Numbered from the stretch's first letter, positions 1 to 15,666 are shown. The stretch: DNA of 64,000 nt from Antrodiella citrinella (GCA_004802725.1 SGPM01000091.1:22942-86941), one strand, 5' to 3'. Program-made: numbers and translations. Notes: a model not told the origin generated them from the letters alone.

Positions 1-1307
1 GTCGGGCGACTTTTGATCGTCGAGCGGAAGGATGCCTTGTTATATGATCTGGACAACTGGGCTACAAAAGAAGTACAGTCAACTCATCCCCTTTATACGT
101 CATGGTAGTAACATTTACAGGCCGTCGAGGATGTTAAGAAACAAGATAGCGAACAAACTCTTGAACTTTCGCCCGCGATCGTCCTGACAGAAATTCCGTT
201 ATCAAGCCCCAGCACTGCTATTGACGTCGACATAGCGGAGCCGGTTGTTACTCGCACGAACTCACCCAAGGTCCAAGAGGAAAAGATTCATGTTGTAGCT
301 CCTCGACATACTGTGCTTGGAGTGCTAGGGATTTTAATGCGCTCTTCGCGAGCGGTGAGCGCCCTACTCATCACTTTGTTGTTTGGGTGAGTGCTCACCC
401 TGAGATCTTCGCCACTCGCTGACAACGACTCACTCTGATTCTCGTAGAATTATCTACACCTCTCAAGAGCCAACCCTTCCGCTCCATCTACAAGCTATAT
501 GGGGATTATCCTCGGCGCGGATTGGTGTCATCTACATCGCAGCCGTTGTACCTACATTAGCCTGTAAGTCTGTCTTCACCTTCATCCTCACAATGTCAAT
601 GACGACCTTTTTTCAGCGAGCGTATTCACCGGTTGGGCTACTGATCGCTGGGGTGCAGAATGGCTGACCGTAATGTGCTTTTTGCTGGCTATTCCATGGA
701 TCGTCGTCACCATCCTCGAGAAGTCGTTGGCTTTGTTCATCGTCGCGATGGCTTTCCAAAGTGTGTCTCGTGCCTTTGACACGCCATTCCATTACTGACA
801 CTCGCGTTGAACAGGCTTGTTCATCACCGGAAATATTTCACCGGTCACTGCGGAGCTGGCTGCCGTTGCGCGACAGTGTGAGGGTCTAGGATGTAAGTCT
901 CCGCTATTATCATTGTCAATTTGGTACCAGTCTCTGACAACATGACTAGATGCACATGTGTATGGGGCTTTCAATTTCTTCTATGGTATAGGATCTGCCC
1001 GTGAGTTTTCTCTTCCTTGCTGTTATGGGTGTACAGGTCTTTGACGATTGAGATTCAGTGGGACCCATTATAGGTGGACAGGTAAGCACCGCTACATCTA
1101 GTGTTCACACCGTCTTAACCCTCCCAACAGATGTACGATCACCTACATCGAGGATGGATGTCCATCTGCCTGCTCGCTGTAGGTCTGGCCGGTACCTGTA
1201 TAGTTATGTCCGTTTGCTATACTGGAGATCGCCCACTGCTCAGTAGGTTCTCATATTACGCAAAGAGGGCAGTAGCACCGATGCAGAAAGATAAAATTCA
1301 TGTTTGA
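1..1307 (+). CDS. MFS transporter, C-terminal part (5' end outside window)
   Basis: Membrane transporter of the major facilitator superfamily; the substrate is unknown. The window opens inside the gene. Exons read as 1-72, 121-386, 448-563, 617-760, 815-892, 950-1000, 1059-1081 and 1131-1307, ending in TGA. The first exon carries GRLLIVERKDA, which fungal MFS proteins of the vesicular-amine-transporter-like group have at the start of the long central cytoplasmic loop. A hydrophilic loop rich in S, T and P follows, then about six hydrophobic segments (for example SALLITLLFG, WLTVMCFLLAIPW, FNFFYGIGSALGPIIGGQ). The motif GWATDRWGAEW fits the MFS loop 8-9 signature. The protein ends shortly after its last membrane helix with a basic tail. 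Its 3' end converges on the histidine kinase gene, leaving 215 bp between them. The family assignment is solid; the substrate cannot be told. Confidence 0.85.
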
Positions 1308-1522
1308 GCTACGAAACGTATACTATATGCAGAGATGTCATGGGCGTCGTATTAGATACAAAGGCGAGAGGGATGAGAGATTAAATAAGAATAGTCTACA
1401 ATTCTCCAAATGATTGCTAGATTGGTGGGTATCAGTGATCTAAAACAAGATTGATGGCGCACAGTAGACGGATACAACTGGAATAGTAATGTGGTGACAA
1501 TGAAGATGAGGAGTCGAGTCGT

Positions 1523-4500
1523 TCAAGTCGGTGGAGAAGGTATTTCTGGTGTAGTCTCTGGTGACGGATCCGTCGATTCCGGAGTCATTTGGTCGCCGAA
1601 GGCACCGAGGAGAGACACCAAGTCGGCTGAAGACAGGGTTAATACTAGATATTACGAGAATAAGAAACTTCGCACCCTTTCGAAGAGGCTTGCTTAGGAA
1701 AGCGTTCATTCCTGCGCTCAAGCAAAGTTGCTTAGTGGACTCCTGACAGTCGGCGCTCAGGGCAACGACTGCATAAAACAATCAGCATGGACACGCAAAA
1801 AATGAGTAGTTACGCACTAGGTAGAGACGCGGAGACCTTTCGTTTGTTTTCCATTACTCGAAGTCGTTTGCACGCCTCGACACCATCGCATATTGGCATA
1901 TCTACGATCAAAACCAGTGAGAAATGGGTGGTGAAGTAACGCCATGAGTGCTCACGGTGATCGAATAGAGCGACGCTGAAGTAACCGGGCTCGTGAGTTT
2001 CCCATTCTGTGAAACGGGTCAGATCAATATTTCGTTCCGGGTAGCACTCAACATACCTGTAAGGGCTTCCTCTCCATTGGATGTGGCCACAACATGAAGA
2101 TCATATCGTTCCAGCTGCTTCACCAAAAGATTCTGTGCGACCGGATTATCTTCCGCAATCAGAACGTTCCCGTAGAGAGTCCTGTGTATGAGGGTCTCGT
2201 CCTTCGCTGGCGCAACTGGAGTCGCTACCGGATGTAGATCGGGATACTTGATGATGACTAACATCTGAAGTAATCTTGCCCTCCGCGGAGGCTTCGTCAT
2301 CCGGATAACACCAGGGGTATCGCTTCTCAAAGCTGTATGACCCGTCAAAGAGTCGGTCGTGGGCGTATACAGATGTATAAGTTTAGTATCTTTGAAGGGG
2401 TTTCCTGAGAGGCTGTGCAAGAAGCGAGCCAGCTCATCGGCGCGATGTTCTGATTGACTATCCAAGATAACGAAATCCAATGTTGAGGTAGGAGCAATTT
2501 GATGCAAGAGTCGTTCAGCTTCGTCGATGGTGGGTACTGAAGATACGAGCAGATCACTAAGCATGGTCATCATGAGGGACACTGTGGCGGGGGACTGTGT
2601 GACTACCAGCACGCTGGTGGAGGTCGGCGCCATGAGATACCCCTTGTACTTCTCAATCTCTGCCAATGCCTGAAAAGATATGTATCGTCAGCACGGCATA
2701 AATCGACAGAATTCGCATACACACCCTTTTCGATTCCTCAGAACTGTGCAGTTTTACGGGAATTGTGAACCAGAACATAGAGCCAACGCCAATTTCGGAC
2801 TGTACACCGATCGCTCCACCCATCAGCTTGACCAGTTGACGGGAGATCGACAATCCTAATCCAGTCCCGCCAAATCGACGAGTAGAGGAATTATCTGCTT
2901 GTTGAAATGGTACAAACAACTGGTCCACATCGCTATTCACCAGCTTTAGTCTATGAATTGTGAATCGTAGGAGCCTCGGACTTACGTGGATGTCAAGCCG
3001 ATCCCAGTATCCCTTGTTAACGTGGGTCAGATAATAAGTCCAATGAACAAGATGCGCACTCACTGTATGGTGAACTTGAGCTGCACTTCGCCCGGCGGGA
3101 ATGGTGTGTTTCGATCAACCGAACATGTCACAGTAACGGACCCACGAGCAGTGAACTTCACAGCATTGCCGATTAAATTCATGAGCACTACACACCAAGG
3201 GTAAGTCAAAGAGCCCTGCTAGACACGAAAATGGTTACGAACCTTGTCGTATACGAGCATAGTCTGCATTGACCCCTGTAACCCATAATGCGATGATCAG
3301 CACTGCGAACCAGTCATTGGAAGTCGCGAACTTACAGGCTGGGACATCGAATTCAATATTGAACGAGAGGTCTAACTTCTTCGCTGCCATAGGAAGGAGT
3401 AGCTCCATGCAATCGGCAATCGTATCTTCCACGGCGAATGGTGAGAATTCTAACTTCAAAGCTGCAGTATCGGAACGATGATCAGTCACTCATTGCACTC
3501 GAGTGAGTAAGGGGTTCGAACCTGACGCCTCTAATTTGCTGTAGTCAAGAATGGAGTCGATGATCTTGGTGACATGGTCAGGGCTGGTAGTGCGATTTAA
3601 TAATACAAAATAAGTACCTTCAAAAGCAACTCGCAAGACTGCTTGGCCGTTTGCACTAGAGCACAGGACAAAGGTCAGCATGACAACAAGATCACAGCCG
3701 CCGCGCATACCAATTTCTCTTTGACCAGGATTGAGCTCGGTACCGCTCAAAATGTCGAGCAAACCATAGAATGAGCTGCGCAAGAGTCAGCATCACTTCA
3801 ATACACTTTCCAACACGAAATTACCTGAAGGGAGTGCGAAGCTCATGGCTCATAGAGGCCAAGAAATTACTCTTGATTTTCGTGGCCTTCAACGCGTCCT
3901 CTCTGCTTCGTCTGGCCGCCTCCAAGGCGTCCCGTTGGGCTGAAATCATCTTCAAATTCTCCCGAGTACCGGCTTGGACAGAGCGAAAGAGAAGTGCGTT
4001 TGCTATGCCTATACTGGCTTGTTCGCATAATAGCGTGAGGATGGTGACGGTATTAGGCGAGAACGTGTATTTCGACGCCAGATAAACCGCTCCAAACGTC
4101 TGATTGCGATTGCTCACGATGGGTAGGCATACCACACTACGGTGAGGGCTTTGTCGAGCTTCGGATGAAAATTGAGGTTCAGAAGTCACGTCGTCTAGGT
4201 AAATTCGTTCCTTGGTGTTCAACGCTGCAGCAGTATCAGTTCCTGCCACTGTGTCATACAGAATGAGACCACTTACCATGCTGAATGACGGCTCTTTGCA
4301 AAGGATCTGCAATCGCTCGCACAGGTACTGGATTTCTAAGCGGAAATGAGTCCTGGCCAATACTAGAAGATATAAAGCGTACTCATGGACTTGACATGGC
4401 TCCGGAGATGACATACTGGTGGCGACCGTGTAATCACCAACGTCACGTGCAATGACCACGCAAGTGATTTGACTACCCGAAGATTCTTAAAAAAAAGTCA

Positions 4501-7500
4501 ATTGAAGACCATAGGAACAAGATGCCTCAACGAACCAGTAGCAATCTCTGTGAGCTTCTGAAGAGCCAATGACAGGTTAATGTCACTTGAGATCTCCTTG
4601 CTCCACTTCAAGATAGAGCCAAGATCGGCTGCAGTCAAGTTAGCGATTGAATCTTCTTCAGTGGAGAGACCCTTGGTCTGGTTGCATATGTCTTGGGTTT
4701 GCATTCCGGAGCTGACAATGACGCTCTCCGTCTGTACAGCTACCTCTGAAGAGAATATGTGCCTCTTCAGAGACAACTGAGAGCGATTGTCGAGGCGAGA
4801 CGATAGGTTGTTGCTGTGAGGCATAAGATCAACTAGCCCCAATAGTAGAAGCGACAGTTAAAACTTACACAATACCTCGTGCACCCCATTGAGCCTGACG
4901 AGAGATACCGCGTCTCTGAAGTTCGCCTCCGAGTCCCTCCACACCACAACGAACGAAATGACATCCTTGCTGTTGTCAGAAACTATTAGGACAGCTCAAT
5001 GGCGTAGGGTTACTGGGACATACCAGGTATGACGCCCAACCTTCTTCGAGAAGCCAGTCGTTGTTCACGGCGAGTCTGAACAAATATGAGAAGTATAAAG
5101 AATAACGGAGGCATGATACTTACTTGACTGCAATGTCGTACAGCTTGAAAGCATCTGAACTATTCACGAGTGAGGCCATCTCAGCATCCTTTGAGAATAT
5201 ATACGAGTGTGAACTTGTTAAAACGCGTAAAATACACGTACCACAATCGCCACCCAGGTACTGTTGTTGACTGCACTCGGAGACAACCACCTAACACGAT
5301 TTGTCAATAACCACACCAACATCGACATCACACTGAAGTTTGAAATGTACATACTTTCGAATATACGACTGGTTGGTGTCTATCTGCTTCAGATAACGGT
5401 TTCGTGTAGCTGGACTTAAGGTATCCTCTCTGATGCAAGCAATCATCGCAAGGCTATGGAAGAACAGTCCGTAGCGGATGTGCCGATGACTATGAAACAT
5501 TAAGTCACTTTAGGTCGTAAGTCAATGCAACGAACGTACTTGGGATGCTTGTCCCTAGTTGCGTAAACCTCAAATCCAAGTTCGGCGGCGGCATCTATGA
5601 AACCCAGGCAAAACAAGCCTACGGTCTTGAACGAGTTGTACCAGTTCATGACCACGGGCAGGTTCCCCGAGCGTACAGCGACTAACGCGAGATATTCGCG
5701 CTCGCAGAATGTAGCTGTGTCGAATGCCGTTTCGGGCGAAGTTGCGTCTGTGTATCCAGCCAACGCTCGGATGCAGTTCAGATGTCCTTGTGCGAAAACT
5801 GTCATGTCTCCACCGTTTGACCAGAGTGTAACATCAGCCAATGACTATAAGAGAATCAGTGAACATATCGAAAAATAGCATCAAGAAACAATTACCTCGT
5901 CGGCTGAAACAACAAGCTCGTTGACTACGTTACACCGTGAGACTGAAGGTCATAACAGAACACTGCATAAAAGACTCACGGTGTTCGCAAATATACAGCT
6001 TGATCTGTATCATATGCACACTTGAAAAGCATGTGTATATTCTGAGAAGGAAGATTTGAGTACGATGCTTGAGCGACAATCTGTCGACCAACTAACCTGT
6101 CGCCAGAACTCTGGCCGTACTTGAGTGCATCCTCCACACGGGTCAGGTTGGTTCGGATATGAACGTTGTCGTATCCCGATATGAAGGAGACGAACAACAG
6201 TAAAGCTCGACTGGTATAAAACTGTCATCATCTGCAACCGGTGCTCAAAAGGGAGGATACTCACCATTTCTCGAAATTGGATCCGTACTGATCAGCTATA
6301 CGGAGCGCCAATTTACCTAGATCCGCCGAGAACCTGAAAAGCTCTCTGCGTTCCGCAGCGGCTAATTGTGAGAGTCAGAGATGAGAGGCGCGAATGCAAG
6401 CATGAGGCCAAAACGAACCTCCAAGTGCCCAGAAGAATCCCAGCGCTGTACCAGGGCAAATCCCAGCTCTAAAAAGACATCAGCTTAACTCACTTCAAGA
6501 CGATGGTAGATACGTACCTCAGAGCCATTTGAATCGTCTGAGTGAACGTGGGTCTGGTTAGCATGGCAGAGTCAAGGTGTCCACGAGTGAACGCATACCG
6601 TCAATCCAATGATGTCTGCGAATCCTTCCCCGGTGCTCCAATATGCATTCGTACCTGTCAGAGACGTGACGTCAATCTCTGGTCTGCATACGCATCATCC
6701 TCAGCCGCGCCATAGAAACCAATCTCACCAGCGTCATTCAGCAATTCAATCGCCAGATCGGTTCTAGGATCTCTCGCTCGGGGTATGGACAGGATGTCAT
6801 CGAACCCAACCGCCAATATCTCATTCTTGACCTGCTCGAACATCATATCCGCCTCGCGCTTCGAAGGCGCCGGGTTCACTTCGACGCCAAGAATTCGTAG
6901 GCCAAGAAGGGTATCGCCCAAAGCGTCAGAGTAGTTCCCGCGCATGAAGTTGTTGCGAGAGCGGAGACGGAATATACGGGCTTTGAATTCTGGATCGGTG
7001 ACATGTTCGAGACATTCTTCGATATATGCCTCGGATGACTTGAAGTCACCCTTCCAAGTGGACAATCTAATGACACAGATTAATTAAGTTCGACGTGACG
7101 AAAGGAACGACGTACTCGGCCAATTTGAGATACAGTTCCATTGTCTTCGAGAAAGTCGAATCCCACGGCTTCGAATCTAATAGCGCGTAGGCGTTGGTGT
7201 ACGACTGCAGCGCGAGCTGAGTGCGTCACAAAAGCGTAAGTACCTCATAGAATGATGTAGTGTGAATACGATGACGTACCTCATGAGCTCCTCGGGCTCG
7301 CGCAGAATCACCGGCGTCCAGCAGCAAGTCCAGCAAAACCTCGCGTTTGGTGTTGTCCTTGAGGAGTGGGAGACATCGTTTGGCGTGCTCTGCGATCCGA
7401 TGTACGTCCGGTACGGATTCATGCAACATCATTAGGATGATCTGGCAGAAGAAAGACATAGTATATCGTGAGTAAGACACCATCAGTGCGCGAAATATGA

Positions 7501-10500
7501 CGAAAGATACAACATACCCTGAATGACATCTTCTGCACTGTCGTTTCTGGCAAGTTCGTAGCCTCGCTCTGTGCAGCTTGCCTATACCGATCATGTGCGA
7601 AACTGCACATATCTCTGCCCCTCTGGACCAACCACCCCTCCTGTATAGCAGTCTGGAACCCACGCATGGACCCGCGGGACGTGCCCAAACTACCCTCCCG
7701 AATGGAACTCACAGCTTTGGTCACGCTCCACATATCCTGGCCGCCAATGTTATCGTCGTCGGAACTGCTGCCACTTGAGTCTTCCCAGTCCATCATGAGA
7801 GTGACTTCGGTCACTTTGAACGTAGCACCAAAGAATGAAGCCCACAGAAGATACTTCCGAGCATCCTCAGGCAACTCTCGTAAGTGATTGACGAGGTAAG
7901 ACAGATTGTCTGGGTCGGAGACCATCTTCTTGTCTAGTAAACTTGCCTCGATAGCTGCTAGATCATAACTACACACACATTAAGCAAATCAAGATGCAAA
8001 CCGACAAACAACAAGTTGAGACTCACTCCCAGACATTTCGGTCGTAGTTGAAGATGATGTGTCGCTGCCGCTGCAAAGTGGTCAAGATATTCCTTACGGA
8101 AAAGGCGTTACCCTGCGACGCCGCATGGATTAATCTGGACAATTGAGCGGACTCGTCTTTAGTGCGGTGAAGCGTCCGAGCTACGAGAGAGGAGACGGCA
8201 GAAATGGTGAGGGCTTCGAGATTGACCCATGTTGCGGAGCGAGCAGAAAACATGGTACGCAGACGTTCAATGAGCTGTCTGAGCAGAACAGGGTCAGATG
8301 GGGTTTTGCGGCGAACAAAGTAAGTCACTCACGGCTTGTCGGTTCGCACAGTGACGAACATCAGCTGCGAAAAAAATTGTGAGCGGAATCAATATCGACG
8401 CAAACTCTCTACTCACCATCCGACTCCGTGAATTCGCCAAAGCATTGATCAAGTCCAATGACGAATCACTCGCTTCGTGCAGATCGTCCAAAAACAGTGC
8501 GAATAGTCTTGTCTCCGCCAGAACCGTGAACACGCCTTCTACTAAGCTCTGAAACCTTGCTCGGAGTTCATGTGTGTCCAGCGCCATCTCGGGCATATTG
8601 ATACTAATGTCGAAGAGGCTGAGGATGTCTTGAAGCTCAGGCGCACCTTCGTACAGAAGGGGGACATTCTGCAGTTGCGGCCCTAGTCGCGCGCGAAGAG
8701 CATTGACGAAGCGGTGTAGATCGGTGTGAAAGACGATAAGTTGTCGAAGGACAGAAGATAGACACGCGAGCTGTGACGCGGATTTGTCAGGTGGATATAA
8801 AACATAGCAATGTCAGCAGAGACATACTAGGGATGCGAACGGTGCCGCTTCCGTTTCTTGGAATCGTGCTTGACCCCAAAGACCATGTGCTACGAAGAGT
8901 CAGTCTCACTGTCACATTCTCAACAGCCTTGACGCGAAAGACTTACACCTCCACTTCGCTTGATTGGCCAAAACAAGAGAGCTCTTGCCCGCTCTGTAAA
9001 TGTGAGTTGAAGTAGCAAAAGTAAGGATACGCGGCAAGGTGCTCACCCAGGTGGACCTGTGATGACGACTGCGTGCGTCCTATGTCTCCGTGGACTTGGC
9101 CCGAATGCCGCCCTCCTCAACCCGTCGCTACTCGACACCCCTGGACTCGAGCTCAACGCCGCCGTACTATCCCTGAGCGCATTCGTTCTGGGACTACTGC
9201 TCGTTCCTACTTCCTTATCCGCAGTTGTACTTGAGCCAGCCGTGGGAGGACCCATGCTACTCGGTGGTGTCGCGCTATTGGATGCAGACACCCCTGTGAG
9301 ATTCCCGTTGATGCTCATATTCACGCTCACATCCATCCCGTTGGAGAACGTTGAGACTGGCGTCATGGAACCGGTCGGCATTGTTGCAGTTGGGGTAGCG
9401 AGTCCTGCGCCGATACTGGAGTCGGTCATACTGATGACGGGGCTCCCAACGGGCAAGCTTTCGCTTGCAGAGGGTGGAGCGACCGGTGGATGGAGTGACG
9501 CATCTGACTTGGAGCTCATACTCTCTGAGCGAGCGTCATCGTTGGTTGCACCTGTACTTGCTTGTGATTGAGAACTCTGCGACGAGTCAAGGACAATCGA
9601 GCCATTGGAGGTTCCTAGATGTCGAGAGTAAGACGTTGAGGTGTGTCGGATGACATTCCGTATAGTTTCCAGCTCTTTCTCCCGCCCAAACTGCAACAGC
9701 AGTCAGTAAGCGAACTCCGAGATATATTGATAGGCAGCAACAACGTACTAGGGGCGAAGGAATCGTGAATTCCTATTGCATTCTCATTAATTGGGAAACT
9801 TGGAAGTAATTGGGTTACATACCTCAAACCTGTCTTGTGTCGCGATGTCGAAATAGGGTATTAGCGCTTGTGATTCATCGGGTGCCAAAGTGACTGCGTT
9901 CAGTAATCGTCGTTGACATTCCATCAAATCTGCCGAAAGACCGTGCGCGCTCTGATATCTTGCATCTGGATTCTTGGCCAATAACTAGTACTCAGTTGCA
10001 TCAGCAGCGGCCTGTTACTCCGAGGATTTGAGACACTTACTTTATCAATAATCAACGCCAGAACTTGTGGAATGTCTCGTCTGACTTCGTGCACAGGCAT
10101 AGGTCTCTTCTGGACAATCGCGTGCAACAGCTCCAGCGGACCGCCTTCGAACGGCATCGTCCCTCGGCCAACAAGCAGTGTCCAAAACAACACTCCCAGA
10201 GAATACAAGTCCGTCCGGTGGTCCTCCGTCAATGCTTCCATACTTCCTGTTTGTTCCGGCGCTGTGAAGTACACGTTATGAATACTGACTGTTGAGAGAG
10301 ACCGAGGGATGAATCTCACCTAAGTAGCACAAAGACTCCTTGACTTTCAATTTCTTGGACTCGTCGAAGGCGTCAGAACGCAACACGAAAGCAGACGGGA
10401 CACCGAATTGTTCCAATGACACAGCTCGGTTCCCGAAGTGGACAAGTCGCACTAGGCCACTGTGTGCATTTAGATGGAACGCGTTGGTACGCACTAGAGC

Positions 10501-11374
10501 AAGAAATATTAGTATGGGGAGGGGACCGAACAGGTTACGTGCTGAGCATACCTTCGCGATGCACGATACCCGATCTAGACAAATACACGATCAACTAATG
10601 CGAGGGAAACCATGGGAAGCCACCACGTACCTGTGCATCATCTCCAGACATCTTGTCGCTTGTATAGCAAACCTAGTGGAAGCACCGTTAGACCAAGCCA
10701 GCGTGAGTCGAGGATGGACACATACTCTAAGAAAGACGCCAGATCCATGATATCCATAGGATCCATCTCCTCAATGTACTCTGGCTCTTCAATACCCATC
10801 ATGTAGATGTCTGCATGGGAGCTAGACGGACGTGTGCGTGACACATCCGCCAGTAGTAGAGGGTTGACTTTCGCCGGGGGGAAGTACCGGCCAAGCAGAT
10901 TGAGACCAGGGTGTGCGAGCAAGAGAACAATACAGTCTCCGTTGGACTTTGGGATCGAGAAGAACTCAAGCATGCGGAGGGAGATGTTGGCGGATTCAGG
11001 TGCTTCCGACATGCGTTCGAGGCTAGACAAAATACGAGTTTATGAACGGTGGGTGGGGCAGAAGTCGGAAATGTGACGCACATATGTGCTTCTCGCTCAA
11101 GGATCATGGATGCATTGGAATGCGCGGGCGCGATTTTTGCGAGGACATTTGAACCATCCTTGAGGCTCATGCCCTCGGCAAGGAGAGTCATACTCCCGGT
11201 GTCGTCCCATGCTGCTACCTAAACGGAAAGATGTCTGAGATTCAAGGCATATAGTGCTGTTATGAGTAGTTGGGGACATACCCTGTCAAAAGTATATCCA
11301 GGGACAGATAGAATGGATTCCCGAAAGTAGAGCGTCGGGAGGATGGGTTGATTGTATTTGCGTCGGATGGGCAT
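1523..11374 (-). CDS. Group X hybrid histidine kinase (Chk1/Mak2/Mak3-like)
   Basis: Large multi-intron gene for a cytoplasmic stress-sensing phosphorelay kinase. Domains in order: a protein-kinase-like N-terminus (about 11374-9800) with HRE and HFG where active kinases have HRD and DFG, so probably a pseudokinase; an AAA-type NTPase with Walker A GPPGAGKSS (codons split by the intron near 9050) and Walker [13 protein letters not shown] (about 8500); a long helical region; a GAF domain (about 4500-3960); HisKA with phospho-acceptor histidine in [10 protein letters not shown] (about 3835); HATPase with N box [11 protein letters not shown] and G box FGGTGLGLS; and a receiver with LIAEDNP, phospho-acceptor Asp in LFDHDMPICDG, and FLSKPLRK. 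The start [10 protein letters not shown] is at 11374. The last exon ends in SPPT and TGA at 1523-1525, after an intron that begins just after KPLRK. In S. pombe this architecture belongs to the peroxide sensors Mak2/Mak3, so oxidative-stress sensing is inferred. Confidence 0.9.
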
Positions 11375-11728
11375 GTTCGCGACGGTTGATTAAGGACTTG
11401 ACGAGTGAAGTAAAGGAGAACGACGACCGCTGAAAGGGACGGACCGATGTGCAGCAAGACGGGGTGGTTTCAGAGACGGAAGAGGGAGAACTTGAACATA
11501 AACAGGCCGAATTCGGAAGGATAGATCGGGAATGCACTAGTATTGTATATCGAGCGGTAGGAAGCAAATGACGAGCGTGACCAACGTTGTGGAGAAGAGG
11601 CTGGTACACGGAGAATAGCTGGCCGTCGCTGTCGTGAAGATCGTCGCCGTCGTGGGGAGTCGTGGCACACTAGCAAGTGTAATCTAATCTAGATTTTGGT
11701 GGTCAGATCGACTGCCGGGCAACAGTAA
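11375..11728. promoter_or_regulatory. Presumed histidine kinase promoter and 5' UTR
   Basis: The 354 bp upstream of the histidine kinase start contains no coding region I can support. It separates that gene from the decayed kinase-like sequence on the other strand and must hold the histidine kinase promoter. I see no clear TATA box. Confidence 0.4.
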
Positions 11729-12119
11729 CAATGTGATGGAAAACTTGTCATGATCAAACTCATGGAAACCAGATCACAGGAGCTCGAACTGTTACTCGAG
11801 TTTTCAACGCCGAAAATGCGCGCAGACCCTCAAAACCATCCTCTTCCTGTATTCGATCACTTCCTCAATCCAGACGACCCTGCTGTCACTTTTGTCGTCT
11901 TTCCATTTCTTTGTCGGTTCGTGGCTATTATCGACGCTGAGAACTGATGACACTGTCATGGATTACCTGGAGCAAGTTGCAGACGTGATTCGACCTTCTT
12001 TAAGGGCTCACCACAGGCTATCGTCTGCTTCCACAGGGACTTCATTTCTTTCACACTCATGGTGTATCAAGTGTGTGAGTATCATCCTCGCCGATGCTGC
12101 TCGTATCCACCCTGCATTA
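11729..12119 (+). pseudogene. Decayed protein-kinase-like gene fragment
   Basis: Successive pieces match the kinase-like proteins that are abundant in Agaricomycetes. DGKLVMIKLMETRSQELELL has the beta-3 VxIK lysine motif. MRADPQNHPLPVFDHF, DPAVTFVVFPFL and DYLEQVADGLHFFHTHGV follow the usual order up to the catalytic loop. Then IILADAARIHP matches the NIMMDAxRxYP segment after the loop. The HRD catalytic loop between HGV and IILADA is missing and the frame changes there. Another frame break and a double TGA lie after VVFPFL. A normal-looking 53-nt intron between VAD and GLHFF is still readable. The N-terminal lobe start and the C-lobe are absent. I take this as a dead copy. Homology is by recall of the family pattern, so a protein search is needed. 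Confidence 0.6.
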
Positions 12120-13106
12120 GAAAAATGGCTAATGACACCCGTACCAGGCTCCCAAGAGGAACGGAGCTCACGCGTCCAGTCCTGGTGGACGCGAGGCACA
12201 TGGCTTCCACCCTGCAGATCTTTTCAGGTCTCCTGATGGCGGGCGCAACATGGTGCGCATCTTGGAGTTAGGGGCGGAGTGCAAAGTCAAATACTAGTAC
12301 ATCAGCCATCTCCGAGCGACACGCCTCAAGAGAGTTTTCTCGGAAAGAGGTCTTCGGTGTGGCCGTCGGAAAAGAGACAATCAGAGTGCCCATTCAAAGG
12401 TAGCAAGACCGTCGAAGTTACGCAGGGGATGAAGGACGCGTACGACATGCATGCCTACGCAGAAGTCCTAAACGAGCGTCGATTCGTGCATGTAGAATAA
12501 ATACTTCGTCCCCAAATTGGCTGATCATGAGTCTGTCCGCGTTATTTTTCAGGCGTGCTCCTGGTTCGGAGGCTTGCGAACTTTCATTGATGAAATGGTG
12601 GCGATGACGGCGATGCCAGATTCAGGAACAGTAGTCCTTCATGAGGTGCGCGAGGCTCGTAAGATGAATGCCCAATGCTGGTTTCGGTGGGGACGGTGGT
12701 AGTTGCTGCGTGCTCGGGCTTTGAAGTGGTTCCTTTCATATGAAAGGTTGCCAAGGATTTACAGTGTCATTTAGTTTCTTGTAGTCTCTTAGTAGGCCAC
12801 TGATACAATATTAATACATGTCCTTCTTCGGCGCGACACGACGGATGGCATGCATGATGCAGCTGAACAATGACCTCCCACCACCATCTCCAACCAATCA
12901 CTAACTTACGACGACGGACGCGCATGAGCCTCGACTTTCAAGTTCACTGACGCAAAAACAGGGAGAAGGATGCGTATCGTAGTATATGGTACTAACTCAG
13001 TCTCAGACACAAAATATAATCTACCGCAACAAACAGGCATTATCAACGCAGAAACACACAACGAAAGAACGATCCCCAGCAAACTCGCTTTTCAACCCTG
13101 CGTCAT
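12120..13106. other. Intergenic, no supported gene
   Basis: This stretch lies between the kinase-like pseudogene and the end of SUB2. Short plus-strand open frames at 12279-12500 (73 codons) and 12517-12702 (61 codons) have no recognised similarity and could be further debris of the pseudogene. The segment from about 12720 to 13106 is AT-richer and looks like UTR and spacer sequence. Confidence 0.4.
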
Positions 13107-15290
<2,184 letters not shown>

Positions 15291-15666
15291 GATGGAAGAT
15301 GAATGTGTTGAAAGGTGTCGGGGAAAAGAGAGAAAAGGCCAGATAAAGAAACTCAGGTTGGACTCAGGAGGTGGATGGAGGTGAAAGAGAAAAAGGAACG
15401 CGCGACGTAGACGCGTGGAAACCCAACTACGCCTCCGCTTCTCCGCCGTAATCCCCGTTTGCCGGCCGGTCCCGCATCTCCACGGAGGTTGCCTGCCGGC
15501 TCCCCGGAAGCCAGCCTACATTGTGTGTCGGCCGATTTCGGCCTACTTTCGGACACAGCGCGCTCTTATTAAAGTCAAGTTAAACTTCTACAGTCGTTAA
15601 CCCTGGCTGCAGCTGCTGGGCAAGAAGGCACGCACCGCAGGCATTGGGAGTTCGACATCCTGCAAC
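15291..15666. promoter_or_regulatory. Divergent SUB2/DIC1 promoter region
   Basis: A 376-bp non-coding segment lies between two divergent start codons and must contain both promoters and 5' UTRs. It is locally GC-rich around 15410-15540. No coding region is supported. Confidence 0.5.

Noticed and set aside
3505..3535. GGTTCGAACC resembling a tRNA B box
   Set aside because: The flanks do not form a T stem or acceptor stem and the sequence is part of a splice border in the histidine kinase gene.
9059..9571. 170-codon plus-strand open frame
   Set aside because: It is the antisense of the Ser/Thr/Pro-rich linker of the histidine kinase; low-complexity codons keep the opposite frame open by chance.
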